Shown piece by piece: positions 39,494-48,727 of a stretch of 61,666 nucleotides of DNA. Made by a program: the position numbers and the translations under genes. Source of the DNA: Gammaproteobacteria bacterium (GTDB lineage: Bacteria > Pseudomonadota > Gammaproteobacteria > Steroidobacterales > Woeseiaceae). The notes beneath the pieces were generated by a model. It saw only the letters and a list, made by a program, of their open reading frames with translations, was not told the DNA's origin and did no database searches. Where the stretch lies: contig JAOTWB010000010.1 in NCBI GenBank assembly GCA_029863125.1, positions 1 to 61,666 on the forward strand, written 5' to 3'. The first letter of the stretch is position 1, and the number at the start of each line of letters is the position of its first letter.

Positions 39494-40510
39494 TTATTCG
39501 AACGCCGCGCTTGTCGCGGCGTTTTTTATGCTTGTCCCAACCGTTTCCGGGATACCGTCTGAGCGCTTAACCAGCAGCTCGACAAGATCCCAGTCCAGCT
39601 GCCCCGCCCGCTCGGCCGTTACCGCAATGAACTGCTCGGTAACCTGCGTCAGCGGATTTTTGCTCTCTGAACTCAGGTCCGGCAATTCAGTATCCGCATC
39701 CAGCTTCTCTATCTGTTGCGGCGACGCCTCGGCGAGGAGCTGCGGCGTTTCAAGCAGCGGGTGAACCTCTGCCACCAGATCTTCGCCGTCCCAGCCGATT
39801 TTCACCGGGGCATTGATGATGCGTACAGAGGTGTTCACCGTGACGTGCTGAAACAGGAATTCGATGTCCTCGGGAAACATCCGGATACAGCCGTGTGACA
39901 CGCGCATGCCAACGCCGGCAGGCCGGTTGGTGCCGTGGATCAGGTAACCCGGAAGACCGAGACGCAGTGCTCTCGTGCCCAGGGGGTTTTGCGGGCCCGC
40001 CGGAACGACGCGTGGCAGGGGATCGCCGTCGGCGGCGTGTTCATCACGCACCGATTGCGGTGGATACCACGGCGGATTCGTCGCCATCGCGACAATCTTC
40101 GTCTGGCCGAGCGGCGTCTCCCAGTCCATGCGCCCGATACTCATCGGATACGTATATACATAGGCCGGCTCGCCGTCGCGGGGCTTCGGAAAATAATACA
40201 TGCGGTATTCGGCCAGGTTTAGCACCAGACCTTCGCGAGGTCCGGGTGGCAATACGAAGCGCGTGGGCAAGATCACTTCGGTCCCCTCGCCCGGCAGCCA
40301 CACCTCCACATCAGGATTTGCGCGCACGATATCCTGGTAGCCAAGACCGTGATGCCGCGCAATATCGACAAGCGTATCTTCGTAACGTGCCGTCACGGTT
40401 GCGGCGGCGCCGATGACATCGAAGCCTTCCGGCGGCAGCTCGTAAACTTCGGAACGCGATGGCGATGCTGCCAGCAAACACGCGGCAACAATTGAAACAA
40501 GGCGATGCAT
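39494..40510 (-). CDS. L,D-transpeptidase (ErfK/YbiS family)
   Basis: About 338 residues from the ATG at 40510, which shares one base with the upstream stop (TGATG) and begins a signal peptide (MHRLVSIVAACLLAASPSRS). A LysM-like domain (DTLVDIARHHGLGYQDIVRAN) is followed by the YkuD domain with the catalytic motif HGTN...RVSHGCIRM. Enzymes of this family in E. coli attach Braun lipoprotein to peptidoglycan or make 3-3 crosslinks. Its gene converges on the Lpp-like gene, a likely substrate. Confidence 0.93.
   Translation of the reverse strand: MHRLVSIVAACLLAASPSRSEVYELPPEGFDVIGAAATVTARYEDTLVDIARHHGLGYQDIVRANPDVEVWLPGEGTEVILPTRFVLPPGPREGLVLNLAEYRMYYFPKPRDGEPAYVYTYPMSIGRMDWETPLGQTKIVAMATNPPWYPPQSVRDEHAADGDPLPRVVPAGPQNPLGTRALRLGLPGYLIHGTNRPAGVGMRVSHGCIRMFPEDIEFLFQHVTVNTSVRIINAPVKIGWDGEDLVAEVHPLLETPQLLAEASPQQIEKLDADTELPDLSSESKNPLTQVTEQFIAVTAERAGQLDWDLVELLVKRSDGIPETVGTSIKNAATSAAFE
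39501..39527 (+). terminator. Terminator of the Lpp-like gene
   Basis: AACGCCGCG and CGCGGCGTT form a 9-bp perfect stem with a CTTGT loop, followed by TTTT. It lies 40 bases after the stop codon and inside the last codons of the convergent L,D-transpeptidase gene. Confidence 0.88.
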
Positions 40511-41166
40511 CACTGGCCTTTCTCGTCCGCCTCTATGACTTCGGTTTCGCACTCGGCCGCGGCAAGCCACGCCTGCATCGCCTTGCTTTCCAGCAGGCGG
40601 TGCGGATAGAAGCCGGCGGATTCCGGCAGATTGATGCCATAGGTTCGCAGCCGCAGGACCACCGGCGCGTACATCGCGTCGGCTATCGAGAATTTGCCGA
40701 ACAACCAGCCGCCCCGGTCGCCATAGTGGCGATGGCAGTCCGCCCAGATGGCGATGACGCGATCAATATCGCGGCCGAGTTCATCCGGCAGCGGTACCAT
40801 GCGCCCCATCGCGCGGCAGTTCATGGGCATACACTCTCGCAGGTGCACAAAACCGGAGTGCATTTCGGCTGAAATGGACCGCGCAATCGCCCGTTCGTCG
40901 GGGTCCGCCGGCCACAGCTGCTTGTCCGGCCAGCGCTCGGCAACAGTCTCGACAATCGCAAGCGAGTCCCACACGGTGACGTCGCCGAGTTGCAGTATGG
41001 GAACCCGGCCCGCGTTTGAGAACGCGGCGATTTCCTGAGCCGTGGTGTCGGTATCGAGGGTAATTCTGTGCTCGTCGAACTCGATGCCCGCTTCCTTGAG
41101 CAACAGCCATGCGCGCAGTGACCACGATGAGTAATTCTTGTTGCCAATTATGAGCTTCGGTTTCAT
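40510..41166 (-). CDS. Glutathione S-transferase family protein
   Basis: A 218-residue GST. The thioredoxin-like N-domain begins LIIGNKNYSSWSLRAWLLLKEA and holds the cis-Pro in GRVPILQL and the glutathione-binding DSLAIVETV. The helical C-domain contains LFGKFSIADAMYAPVV with the conserved N-capping Asp. The YSSWS start is typical of a bacterial subgroup near the zeta/beta classes. The substrate is unknown. It overlaps the L,D-transpeptidase by one base. Confidence 0.88.
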   Translation of the reverse strand: MKPKLIIGNKNYSSWSLRAWLLLKEAGIEFDEHRITLDTDTTAQEIAAFSNAGRVPILQLGDVTVWDSLAIVETVAERWPDKQLWPADPDERAIARSISAEMHSGFVHLRECMPMNCRAMGRMVPLPDELGRDIDRVIAIWADCHRHYGDRGGWLFGKFSIADAMYAPVVLRLRTYGINLPESAGFYPHRLLESKAMQAWLAAAECETEVIEADEKGQ

Positions 41167-41225
41167 TGTCCTGGACCGGTCTGCGTGCCCCTATGGTAAA
41201 CCATTCGAAAATCTTGGGGACATGC

Positions 41226-42194
41226 TTAGAGTCGCATTAGCACCGAACCCCAGGTGAAACCGCCGCCGAAAGCTTCCATCAGAATCATCTGGCCTTTCTT
41301 GATGCGCCCATCACGGATGCCGACATCGAGCGCCATGGGCACAGACGCGGCCGATGTGTTGCCGTGGTCCTGCACCGTGAGTATGACTTTGTCCATCGGC
41401 AGGTTCAGGCGCTTGGCGGTCGCCTGGATTATGCGAATATTTGCCTGGTGCGGGATCAGCCAGTCGAGTTCGCTTTGTTTGACACCAGCTTTTTCGAGCG
41501 TCTCGGCGGCGATGCCACCCAGCGTCTTGACCGCGACCTTGAAGACCTCACTGCCGGTCATCTGGATGGCCGCCTCGTCGGTCCCGGCCTTGGCCAGTTG
41601 ATGTGACGCGCCGACCGGATAATAGAGCAGGTCCTTGTACTGCCCGTCGGCGCCGAGTTGACAGGAGATGATGCCCGGTTCATCTGACGGCTTCACGATG
41701 ACCGCGCCGGCGCCATCGCCGAACAGGACGCAGGTATTGCGATCGCTCCAGTCCATGAGCTTGGTAATGCACTCGGCCCCCATGATTAGCGCACACTTGG
41801 TGTCACCCAGGCGGATAAACTTGTCGGCTACCGTAAGCGCGTAAATGAAGCCCGTACAGGCCGCCTCAAGGCTGAACGCGGGACAGGGAGAGATACCGAG
41901 TCGATGCTGAATCAGCGTGGAGATATTCGGAAATATGAGATCCGGCGACGTGGTGCCTGTGATAACGAGGTCAATATCGGAAACGTCAATACCGGCATCC
42001 TCGATCGCAACTTTTGCCGCCTCGACGCACATGTCCGACGTTGTCTGATCTTCTTCGACAACGTGGCGACGTTCAACACCGGTACGAGTTCGTATCCACT
42101 CATCGGTCGTGTCAACGATCTTTTCCAGATCGAAGTTCGTCATGATGCGTTCTGGCAGATATCGCCCGGTTCCAACGATGCGCGAATGCGTCAT
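41226..42194 (-). CDS. fabH: 3-oxoacyl-ACP synthase III
   Basis: A 322-residue ketoacyl-ACP synthase III. The active-site Cys is in EAACTGFIYAL, the His in IPHQANIRI and the Asn in DHGNTSAASVP. The C-terminus FGGGFTWGSVLMRL is typical. It condenses acetyl-CoA (or a branched primer) with malonyl-ACP to start fatty-acid synthesis. It overlaps plsX by four bases. In E. coli fabD, fabG and acpP follow; here the next gene is a GST. Confidence 0.96.
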   Translation of the reverse strand: MTHSRIVGTGRYLPERIMTNFDLEKIVDTTDEWIRTRTGVERRHVVEEDQTTSDMCVEAAKVAIEDAGIDVSDIDLVITGTTSPDLIFPNISTLIQHRLGISPCPAFSLEAACTGFIYALTVADKFIRLGDTKCALIMGAECITKLMDWSDRNTCVLFGDGAGAVIVKPSDEPGIISCQLGADGQYKDLLYYPVGASHQLAKAGTDEAAIQMTGSEVFKVAVKTLGGIAAETLEKAGVKQSELDWLIPHQANIRIIQATAKRLNLPMDKVILTVQDHGNTSAASVPMALDVGIRDGRIKKGQMILMEAFGGGFTWGSVLMRL

Positions 42195-43201
42195 GCCATT
42201 TCCTCTTGCAGCAGCCTGCCGATTTGTTGCGGCAACTGATTCCGTACCTCGACAACAGCCGTCTCGATGGCATGTTGAAATGCATAGGCGTCGGCACTGC
42301 CGTGGCTCTTGATCACGATACCATTTAACCCGACCAGAGTCGCACCGTTGTAATTACGGGGATCCATGTCCGTGGCAAGTCGGTTGAGGACCTGGCGCGC
42401 CAGCAAAGACTGTAACTTGGCCACCCAGCCCCGGGTGAATGCGCGCTTCAGATAATGTACGCAAAGATCGACCGTTCCCTCCATCGTCTTCAAAGCAACA
42501 TTTCCGGTAAAACCGTCCGTTACGACGACATCGGCTTTGCCGGAAAAAAGATCGCTGCCCTCGATGAATCCGACGTAATTCAGCGTGCTCGCATTCAGCA
42601 TTGCAGCCGCGTCCTTGACCGTGTCGTCACCTTTGTTATCTTCTGCGCCGATATTGAGTAGCGCGACTTTGGGCTTTTCTATTCGCGATATATCCGAGGC
42701 GACGATCGATCCCATCACGGCGTATTGAAATAAATGCTCGGCGCTGCCGTGCGCACTGGCGCCAAGATCCAGCATGTGCAAAGAGCCGCCCTTGGCGGGA
42801 AGCTCTGTAATGATCGCGGGACGATCGATTCCTGGAAGCATTTTCAGGACGAAACGGGCGGTCGCCATCAGCGCCCCGGTATTTCCGGCGCTGACGCATG
42901 CATCGGCTTCGCCTGACTTGACCAGGTCAATGGCGACACGCATCGAAGAATCTTTCTTTTTCCGCAAGGCATCGGCGGGTGGCTCGGACATCGCCACAAC
43001 TTCGCTCGCATGCTGGATGCGCAAGCGCGGCTCACGGCCGACGATACGAGTAACGAGATCCCTGAGTTCGGCCTCGTCGCCAACGAGTACGAGATCCAGG
43101 TTGGCGTATTTCTGCAGCGTCGCAACAGCCGCCCGTACAACGATCTCGGCGCCTAAGTCGCCGCTCATTGCATCCAGGGAAATAGTCGTGTGTGATCCCA
43201 C
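42191..43201 (-). CDS. plsX: Phosphate acyltransferase PlsX
   Basis: About 336 residues from the GTG at 43201; a TTG at 43234 would add 11 residues that the family lacks. Family features are ISLDAMSGDLGAEIVVRAA, VSAGNTGALMATARFVL, LDLGASAHGSAEHLFQYAVMG and VTDGFTGNVALKTMEGT. It makes acyl-phosphate from acyl-ACP for phospholipid synthesis. One small oddity is DAMSGD where most PlsX have DAMGGD. Confidence 0.95.
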   Translation of the reverse strand: MGSHTTISLDAMSGDLGAEIVVRAAVATLQKYANLDLVLVGDEAELRDLVTRIVGREPRLRIQHASEVVAMSEPPADALRKKKDSSMRVAIDLVKSGEADACVSAGNTGALMATARFVLKMLPGIDRPAIITELPAKGGSLHMLDLGASAHGSAEHLFQYAVMGSIVASDISRIEKPKVALLNIGAEDNKGDDTVKDAAAMLNASTLNYVGFIEGSDLFSGKADVVVTDGFTGNVALKTMEGTVDLCVHYLKRAFTRGWVAKLQSLLARQVLNRLATDMDPRNYNGATLVGLNGIVIKSHGSADAYAFQHAIETAVVEVRNQLPQQIGRLLQEEMA

Positions 43202-43243
43202 CGGTAGACGGGCCGGACAGTGCCGGCCGATCAAGGGATGCGC

Positions 43244-43435
43244 CTACTCTTCGTCGTCAGGCTCAGGCTGCGTGACAACCTGGGTGCCGCGATAGAAACC
43301 GTCCGGCGTCACTCGATGACGCAAATGGGTTTCACCGGATGTCGGGTCCACGGACAGCGTCGGCTTCTTCGCCTTGTCGTGCGAGCGCCGCATACCGCGC
43401 GTTGAAGGGGTCCTGCGACTCTTTTGAACTGCCAT
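43244..43435 (-). CDS. rpmF: 50S ribosomal protein L32
   Basis: A 63-residue L32 starting [21 protein letters not shown]. It lacks the CxxC pairs of zinc-type L32, as in most gammaproteobacteria, and has a short acidic tail (PEPDDEE). It lies between yceD and plsX, as in E. coli. Confidence 0.97.
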   Translation of the reverse strand: MAVQKSRRTPSTRGMRRSHDKAKKPTLSVDPTSGETHLRHRVTPDGFYRGTQVVTQPEPDDEE

Positions 43436-43468
43436 AATCTTCTCCTGCCCGTATTGCCTGGTCGGGCT

Positions 43469-44023
43469 CTATTGATCCTGATTCATTTGCGCACGCAATG
43501 CGGCAAACGGCTTCGTCCTGTCTTCCTGTTCGTCAGCCTCGGCTGACAACGCCTTGCACGCTGTCAAATCAACGTGCATCGCTGAAAACGGCAGCGCCAT
43601 GATCAGCAGTTCTTCCACGATGTCCTGGGGCCGAAGAGTATTCTCTTCGAGTTCCCAGACCTCGTGGTCCTCGTATCCTGCCGCCGTTTCCTCCATTGCC
43701 AGAAGCAGCAATTCGGCCTCGACATCCAGCGGCAGCCGGAATGCTTCGAGACATCGCTGGCAGACGGCGTCCACCGTGACCGCTACGCTGCAACGCACGA
43801 CCGGTACGCGCTGCCGCTCGTCCAAAAAACCGAACCCCAGCGATCCGGTGACCAGCGAATTCCGCCACCTGGACGGCATCTTAGCAGGCTCGAGCGCGGC
43901 AAGATCCTCCGCGACAACGGACGCCAGCCGCTCGAAAAAACTAAGTTTTTCAGCGATATCAATAACTTGGCCGCCCGCCGCCCATTCGGCCGCGGTACGG
44001 CGATCTCGCAGCGGATTGGCCAT
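43469..44023 (-). CDS. yceD: YceD family protein (DUF177)
   Basis: A 184-residue DUF177 protein. It begins NPLRDRRTAAEWAAGGQVIDI and has the conserved CxxC-type centre VCQRCLEAFRLPLDVEAELLL, then VEELLIMALPFSAMHVDLTAC. Relatives are needed for normal 23S rRNA levels and are usually coupled to rpmF. It is 33 bases upstream of rpmF. Confidence 0.93.
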   Translation of the reverse strand: MANPLRDRRTAAEWAAGGQVIDIAEKLSFFERLASVVAEDLAALEPAKMPSRWRNSLVTGSLGFGFLDERQRVPVVRCSVAVTVDAVCQRCLEAFRLPLDVEAELLLLAMEETAAGYEDHEVWELEENTLRPQDIVEELLIMALPFSAMHVDLTACKALSAEADEQEDRTKPFAALRAQMNQDQ

Positions 44024-44154
44024 GGCGCGCGCATGATAAGGACCCCGAGAGCCACTGTCAAAGCCGGATGCCGCGCCAGCGCACGATAAATGCTAGCGGT
44101 TGCCGACAAACCCGGTAATATTTGCAGCGATCCTCTTAACTTTCTGATTTGTCT

Positions 44155-44748
44155 ATGCAAAATCCCTCCGCCCCGCCGATCATTCTCGCCTCGTCGTCGC
44201 GGTATCGTCGAGAGCTGCTGGAGCGCTTCCTGGAACAGTTTGAGACCGTGTCACCCAACGTGGATGAACGCGGCGATCTCGGGCTCGGTCCGGCAGATCA
44301 TGCGCGTCACCTGGCCCGAAAAAAAGCCGAGGGTGTGGCGGTCAATGCCCGCGACGCACTTATTATCGGGGCGGATCAGCTGGCCGTCCTCAATACCACG
44401 GTATTGGGCAAACCCGGAAACCATCAGAATGCAGTTGAACAGCTGCTCGCCGCATCCGGTCATAGCGTTACGTTCCTCACGGCGGTTTGCATCCTCGATC
44501 CGATCGGACGCACTCGCCACGAGCATACCGACAAGACGACCGTCCGTTTCAGGGAATTCGATCGGCGACTCGCCGATGCCTACCTGCATCACGATAAACC
44601 CTACGACTGCGCAGGCAGTTTCAGGATCGAGGGCGCCGGCTTCGTGTTGTTCGAGTCGGTAACGACCGATGATCCAACGGCACTGATCGGACTGCCAATG
44701 ATCTGGGTCGCCGACCGGTTGCTGCAGCTCGGCTACCTCACCCCGTAA
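44155..44748 (+). CDS. Maf family nucleotide pyrophosphatase (YceF-type)
   Basis: A 197-residue Maf protein from the ATG at 44155. The start IILASSSRYRRELLERF contains the SxxR motif that binds the nucleotide triphosphate, and then come ARKKAEG, IIGADQLAVL with the catalytic Asp, LGKPG and KPYDCAGSFRIEG. YceF-type members hydrolyse m7GTP in vitro. It is divergent from yceD and convergent with rluC, as in E. coli. Confidence 0.93.
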   Translation: MQNPSAPPIILASSSRYRRELLERFLEQFETVSPNVDERGDLGLGPADHARHLARKKAEGVAVNARDALIIGADQLAVLNTTVLGKPGNHQNAVEQLLAASGHSVTFLTAVCILDPIGRTRHEHTDKTTVRFREFDRRLADAYLHHDKPYDCAGSFRIEGAGFVLFESVTTDDPTALIGLPMIWVADRLLQLGYLTP

Positions 44749-44831
44749 GACCGGGATCGAACCGGGCTTTTCCGGCAAATAGGGACATTATTGATTCAAT
44801 GGATTGGTACATTTAATTAAGAATATCTCCG

Positions 44832-45809
44832 CTATCTGTTTCGCCGCGCCTCGATTATTCCAATCGTCAGGAACCGTTCCAGGTCATCGGGCAACGGCGA
44901 CGTAAAGTGCAGATCGTTGCCGCTGTCGTCCACGAATGCGATTGACTGAGCGTGCAGGAACAACCTCGCCAGCCCGAACTTTTTCGCCGTCCGATTGGCC
45001 TCTTCGTCCCCGTAACGTTCATCGCCTGCAATCGGATGCCCGGTATGCGCCAGGTGCACGCGAACCTGGTGCGTCCTGCCGGTGACCGGCGAACACTGCA
45101 TCAGGCTGTAAATGCCGTAGGTCCGCGACAGGCTTACGCGCGTCTGGGCCTGCTTGCCATTGTTGCTGACGATGACATGACGCTCACCGCCCCGGCGGTT
45201 TTGCACCAACAGCGGCACGTCGATTAGCTGCTCTCCGTACTGCCAGTCGCCGATGACGAGCGCCAGGTAATTCTTCTCGACCTGACCCTCGCGAAATCGC
45301 TTGTGCAGGTCCCGCAACGCGCTGCGCCGCTTCGCCATGACCAGGCAACCCGACGTTTCACGATCAATACGGTGTACAAGCGAGAGATCCCTGAGGTCCG
45401 GTCGCGCATGCCGCAGCAGCTCGATGACCCCGTGGCTGATGCCGCTGCCGCCGTGGACGGCGACGCCGGTCGGCTTGTCGATGACGAGAAGACGTTTGTC
45501 CTCGTAAAGCACACGGTCGAGCATGCTGGCGGCCAGCTTGTCGGGCGGCGGTGGCGCACCGCTCCTGATAAGGGCCGGCGGCACACGCACGACATCCCCA
45601 TCCTGGAGTCTGTACTCGGCCCGCACCCGGCCACCGTTGACGCGAACCTCTCCCCGCCGCAGCAAACGGTAGACGCGACCTTTCGGCACGCCCGGCAGCT
45701 CGCCGCGAAGAAAATTGTCGATGCGCTGCCCAGCCCGATCAGCATCGACAGTGACTTTGCGAACGCCCGTTACCCGCGTTTCGCCTTCCCCGGAAGACTT
45801 TTCTTGCAT
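44832..45809 (-). CDS. rluC: 23S rRNA pseudouridine synthase RluC
   Basis: A 325-residue synthase from the ATG at 45809. It has an N-terminal S4 domain (GQRIDNFLRGELPGVPKGRVYRLLRRGEVRVNG) and a catalytic domain with HRIDRETSGCLVMAK containing the active-site Asp, plus GRTHQVRVHLAHTGHPIAGDERYG. It modifies U955, U2504 and U2580 in E. coli. It is divergent from rne across a long leader. Confidence 0.94.
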   Translation of the reverse strand: MQEKSSGEGETRVTGVRKVTVDADRAGQRIDNFLRGELPGVPKGRVYRLLRRGEVRVNGGRVRAEYRLQDGDVVRVPPALIRSGAPPPPDKLAASMLDRVLYEDKRLLVIDKPTGVAVHGGSGISHGVIELLRHARPDLRDLSLVHRIDRETSGCLVMAKRRSALRDLHKRFREGQVEKNYLALVIGDWQYGEQLIDVPLLVQNRRGGERHVIVSNNGKQAQTRVSLSRTYGIYSLMQCSPVTGRTHQVRVHLAHTGHPIAGDERYGDEEANRTAKKFGLARLFLHAQSIAFVDDSGNDLHFTSPLPDDLERFLTIGIIEARRNR

Positions 45810-45819
45810 GATCAATAAG

Positions 45820-45847
45820 TTGAAGTGGCGTTGTGGTGTGCTATATT
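45820..45847 (+). promoter_or_regulatory. Candidate promoter of rne
   Basis: TTGAAG (45820-45825) and TATATT (45842-45847) are 16 bases apart. A start near 45854 would give a leader of about 385 bases, similar in length to the E. coli rne leader. Confidence 0.5.
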
Positions 45848-46240
45848 ACCGCCCACTGGCCTGCGGGCATACCGCCTGTGCAGACCACGCGACCCAGGTG
45901 GCGCTCGATCGTGGACTCGCCACCTAGAATTTTCACCCGCAGTAACTTGCCTTTGGGACCTCTGGCTACTGCGAAAAATTTTGGTTCCGCCCGTTGCGGA
46001 ACCTGATTTCAGATGGCAGCGAGCACGGACTCCGGCTTGCGCCAGAGCGGTATTGCCGCAGGGAAATCATGCTGATTTTTTCATGGGTACTGGCCAACCT
46101 TGGCCAAAACCAACACGAATTTGCGAGTGACATCGACGGTGCAATTCCGCACCGGCTTTCTATGCGTGACCTCCCCTGCGCCCGCTTAACGGCGCAACGC
46201 CCCGACCTGCTGCCCTTCGACACACTTCAAGTAGGGCACT
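45848..46240 (+). other. Long structured 5' leader of rne
   Basis: About 390 bases with no gene on either strand. It contains the hairpin 45983-46003, a second GGCCAA-rich segment near 46092-46112 and AT-rich single-stranded stretches. In E. coli a leader of similar length lets RNase E cut its own mRNA. The location and structure suggest the same autoregulation here, but I have not compared the sequence with known rne leaders. Confidence 0.5.
45983..46003 (+). other. Perfect hairpin in rne leader
   Basis: GGTTCCGC and GCGGAACC form an 8-bp perfect stem with a CCGTT loop. No T-run follows, so it is not a terminator. It could be the counterpart of the hp2 recognition hairpin. Confidence 0.6.
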
Positions 46241-48727
46241 ATGAAAAGAATGCTAATCAACGCGACTCAAGAAGAAGAGTTGCGCATGGCGATGGTCGAT
46301 GGCCAACGCCTTTACGACCTGAACATCGAAGCACCGGCTAGCGAACGCAAAAAAGCCAATATTTACAAAGGCAAGATTACGCGCATCGAGCCCAGCCTCG
46401 AAGCCGCTTTTGTCGACTACGGCGCCGAACGCCATGGTTTTCTCCCGCTGAAAGAAATCTCCAGCGAGTACTTCGTCAAGGATCACAAGTCCGGCGGCAA
46501 ACCCAGCATCAAGGATGTCCTCAAGGAAGGTCAGGACATCGTCGTGCAGGTCGACAAGGAAGAACGTGGAAACAAGGGTGCCGCGCTGACGACCTTCGTC
46601 AGCCTCGCCGGTCGGTTCATCGTCCTCAAGCCAAACAAGGATCGCTCCGGCGGCGTTTCGCGTCGCATTACGGGCAGCGACCGCGATCTTGCCAGGAAGT
46701 CACTCAACGAGATTGTTGTGCCCGACGGTATGAGCGTCATCCTGCGCACGGCCGGCATCGACCGCAGCGCTGAAGAACTCGCCTGGGATCTCGAGAACCT
46801 GCTGACCGTCTGGGCAGCGATTCTCAATGTCGTGCTCGAACGTCCCTCGCCATTCCTGATCTACCGCGAAAGCGACTCGGTGGTGCGCGCACTGCGTGAT
46901 TACCTGACGAACGAGATCGGCGAAATCCTGATTGACGACGAGGCGACCTACCAGGACGCGCACGAATTTGTCGCGCAGGTGATGCCGCACAATCTGAAAA
47001 AACTGAAGCACTACGTGGATCCGGTTCCGCTGTTCACGCGCTTCCAGATCGAGACGCAGATCGAGTCCGCTTTTGCGCACGCGGTCACCCTGCCGTCCGG
47101 TGGCAGCATTGTTATTGACCATACCGAAGCGCTGGTGTCTATCGATATCAACTCGGCACGCGCGACCAAAGGCGGTGACATCGAAGCCACGGCAATCAAC
47201 ACTAACCTTGAAGCAGCGGAAGAGATCGCGCGCCAGCTGCGAATCCGCGACCTGGGCGGGCTCGTGGTCATCGACTTTATCGACATGGGACCGCAGAGGA
47301 ATCAGCGCGATGTCGAAAACCGTCTGCGAGAAGCCGTGCGCCAGGATCGCGCACGAGTGCAGATCGGCAAGATCAGTCGCTTCGGCCTGCTCGAAATGTC
47401 GCGCCAGCGCCTGCGGCCGTCGATCGGCGAATCTGCCTACCACACCTGCCCGCGCTGCTCGGGCTTTGGCACGATTCGCAGCGTCGAATCGCTCGCCCTC
47501 GCCATCCTGCGCATCATCGGTGAGGAGGCCCGCAAGGAACGCACGGCCAAGGTCATCGCACAGCTGCCGGTTGAAGTCGCCACCTATCTACTGAACGAGA
47601 AGCGCGACTGGGTGCGGAGCCTGGAATCGCGCCACGACACCCAGGTGGTGCTGGTCGCAAACTCGGCGCTCGAAACGCCACACTATGAGGTCAGGCGCGT
47701 GCGGGACGACCAAATCGAGCTTGCGGAAAATGCCGGCGTCAGTTACGAACTCAGCCATACACCGGTAGAACCCGAAAGCCCGCAGGCCATTCTTGCGCGC
47801 AAGTCCATCGAGCAACCCGTTGTCGGTACGATGAAGCCAACGACGACTGCGCCGATACGGCCGCAGCCAACCGGCAAAGGATTCTGGGGCACCTTGATGG
47901 CATTCTTCACGGGCGACGACGACGAGAAGGCGCGGCCGCAGCGGAAGAAGAGTAGCCAGGCCAGTCGAGGACGTCGCACACAGCAACCGCGCCGCCACAA
48001 GGGCGGCGACTCACGCCAGGCGTCGGACAGCCGCAGGCCGCAACGTAGGAAGACGAGCAAGACGACAGCGTCGAAAAAGAAAACGGCCACAAAAAAGGCG
48101 CCTACGAAAAACGCACCCGCAAAAAAATCAGCGGCGAAGAAGCAGCCGGTCAAAGACAGTCAGCCAAAGTCCGCCGAATCAAACGTGCAGCGGGAAAGCT
48201 CGGATGCATCACGCACTGACGAGCTTCGACCCTCGCGCAATCGCCGCACCCGCGGCGGCCGCAGACGCCGTCGCACGGCGGACAAATCCACCGAGGCAGC
48301 GGATACCCAGGAATCGAAGCCGGCCGAGAAGGTATCTGCCGCCCCGAAACCGGCTCACGACGCCGGCCCACCTCGTGCGCGCACCGATGAAGAACGTGCG
48401 CGCGACTCCGTCACGCTTGACGATACTGCGCCACTCAAAGTCCCGACTCCGGACAAGGGCGCTGACAGCACGCAGAAGCCCAAATCGCGTCCGAAGCCCG
48501 AACCGGTAGCAGAGCCAAAGCCGACTGCCGATGACGGCGGGCAGGCACAAGCGACAACGCGTCTGCTGCCTTGGGAAACTCGGCCAGCGGCCGACATCAA
48601 GCCGCCACCAAAAACCGCGGCGCCAGAACCCGCACCGAAACCTGAAGGCGTGCACGCGACGGAGCGGCTGCCGGCAGCAGCGCCGAAACCGGACAGCAAG
48701 GTCCCCGAGCAGCCACCCCAGGACTAG
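46241..48727 (+). CDS. rne: Ribonuclease E
   Basis: An 828-residue RNase E. The catalytic half has the S1 domain (residues about 35-120), the DNase-I-like site with VSIDINSARATKGG and VVIDFIDMG (the two metal-binding Asp residues), and the zinc link TCPRCSGFG near residue 402. The second half, from about 545, is disordered and basic. It includes a Lys/Ala/Pro stretch (KKTATKKAPTKNAPAKKSAA) and Arg-rich segments (RNRRTRGGRRRRR) likely to bind RNA, and ends with Pro/Lys-rich sequence. It is the main endonuclease of mRNA decay and the scaffold of the degradosome. Confidence 0.96.
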   Translation: MKRMLINATQEEELRMAMVDGQRLYDLNIEAPASERKKANIYKGKITRIEPSLEAAFVDYGAERHGFLPLKEISSEYFVKDHKSGGKPSIKDVLKEGQDIVVQVDKEERGNKGAALTTFVSLAGRFIVLKPNKDRSGGVSRRITGSDRDLARKSLNEIVVPDGMSVILRTAGIDRSAEELAWDLENLLTVWAAILNVVLERPSPFLIYRESDSVVRALRDYLTNEIGEILIDDEATYQDAHEFVAQVMPHNLKKLKHYVDPVPLFTRFQIETQIESAFAHAVTLPSGGSIVIDHTEALVSIDINSARATKGGDIEATAINTNLEAAEEIARQLRIRDLGGLVVIDFIDMGPQRNQRDVENRLREAVRQDRARVQIGKISRFGLLEMSRQRLRPSIGESAYHTCPRCSGFGTIRSVESLALAILRIIGEEARKERTAKVIAQLPVEVATYLLNEKRDWVRSLESRHDTQVVLVANSALETPHYEVRRVRDDQIELAENAGVSYELSHTPVEPESPQAILARKSIEQPVVGTMKPTTTAPIRPQPTGKGFWGTLMAFFTGDDDEKARPQRKKSSQASRGRRTQQPRRHKGGDSRQASDSRRPQRRKTSKTTASKKKTATKKAPTKNAPAKKSAAKKQPVKDSQPKSAESNVQRESSDASRTDELRPSRNRRTRGGRRRRRTADKSTEAADTQESKPAEKVSAAPKPAHDAGPPRARTDEERARDSVTLDDTAPLKVPTPDKGADSTQKPKSRPKPEPVAEPKPTADDGGQAQATTRLLPWETRPAADIKPPPKTAAPEPAPKPEGVHATERLPAAAPKPDSKVPEQPPQD

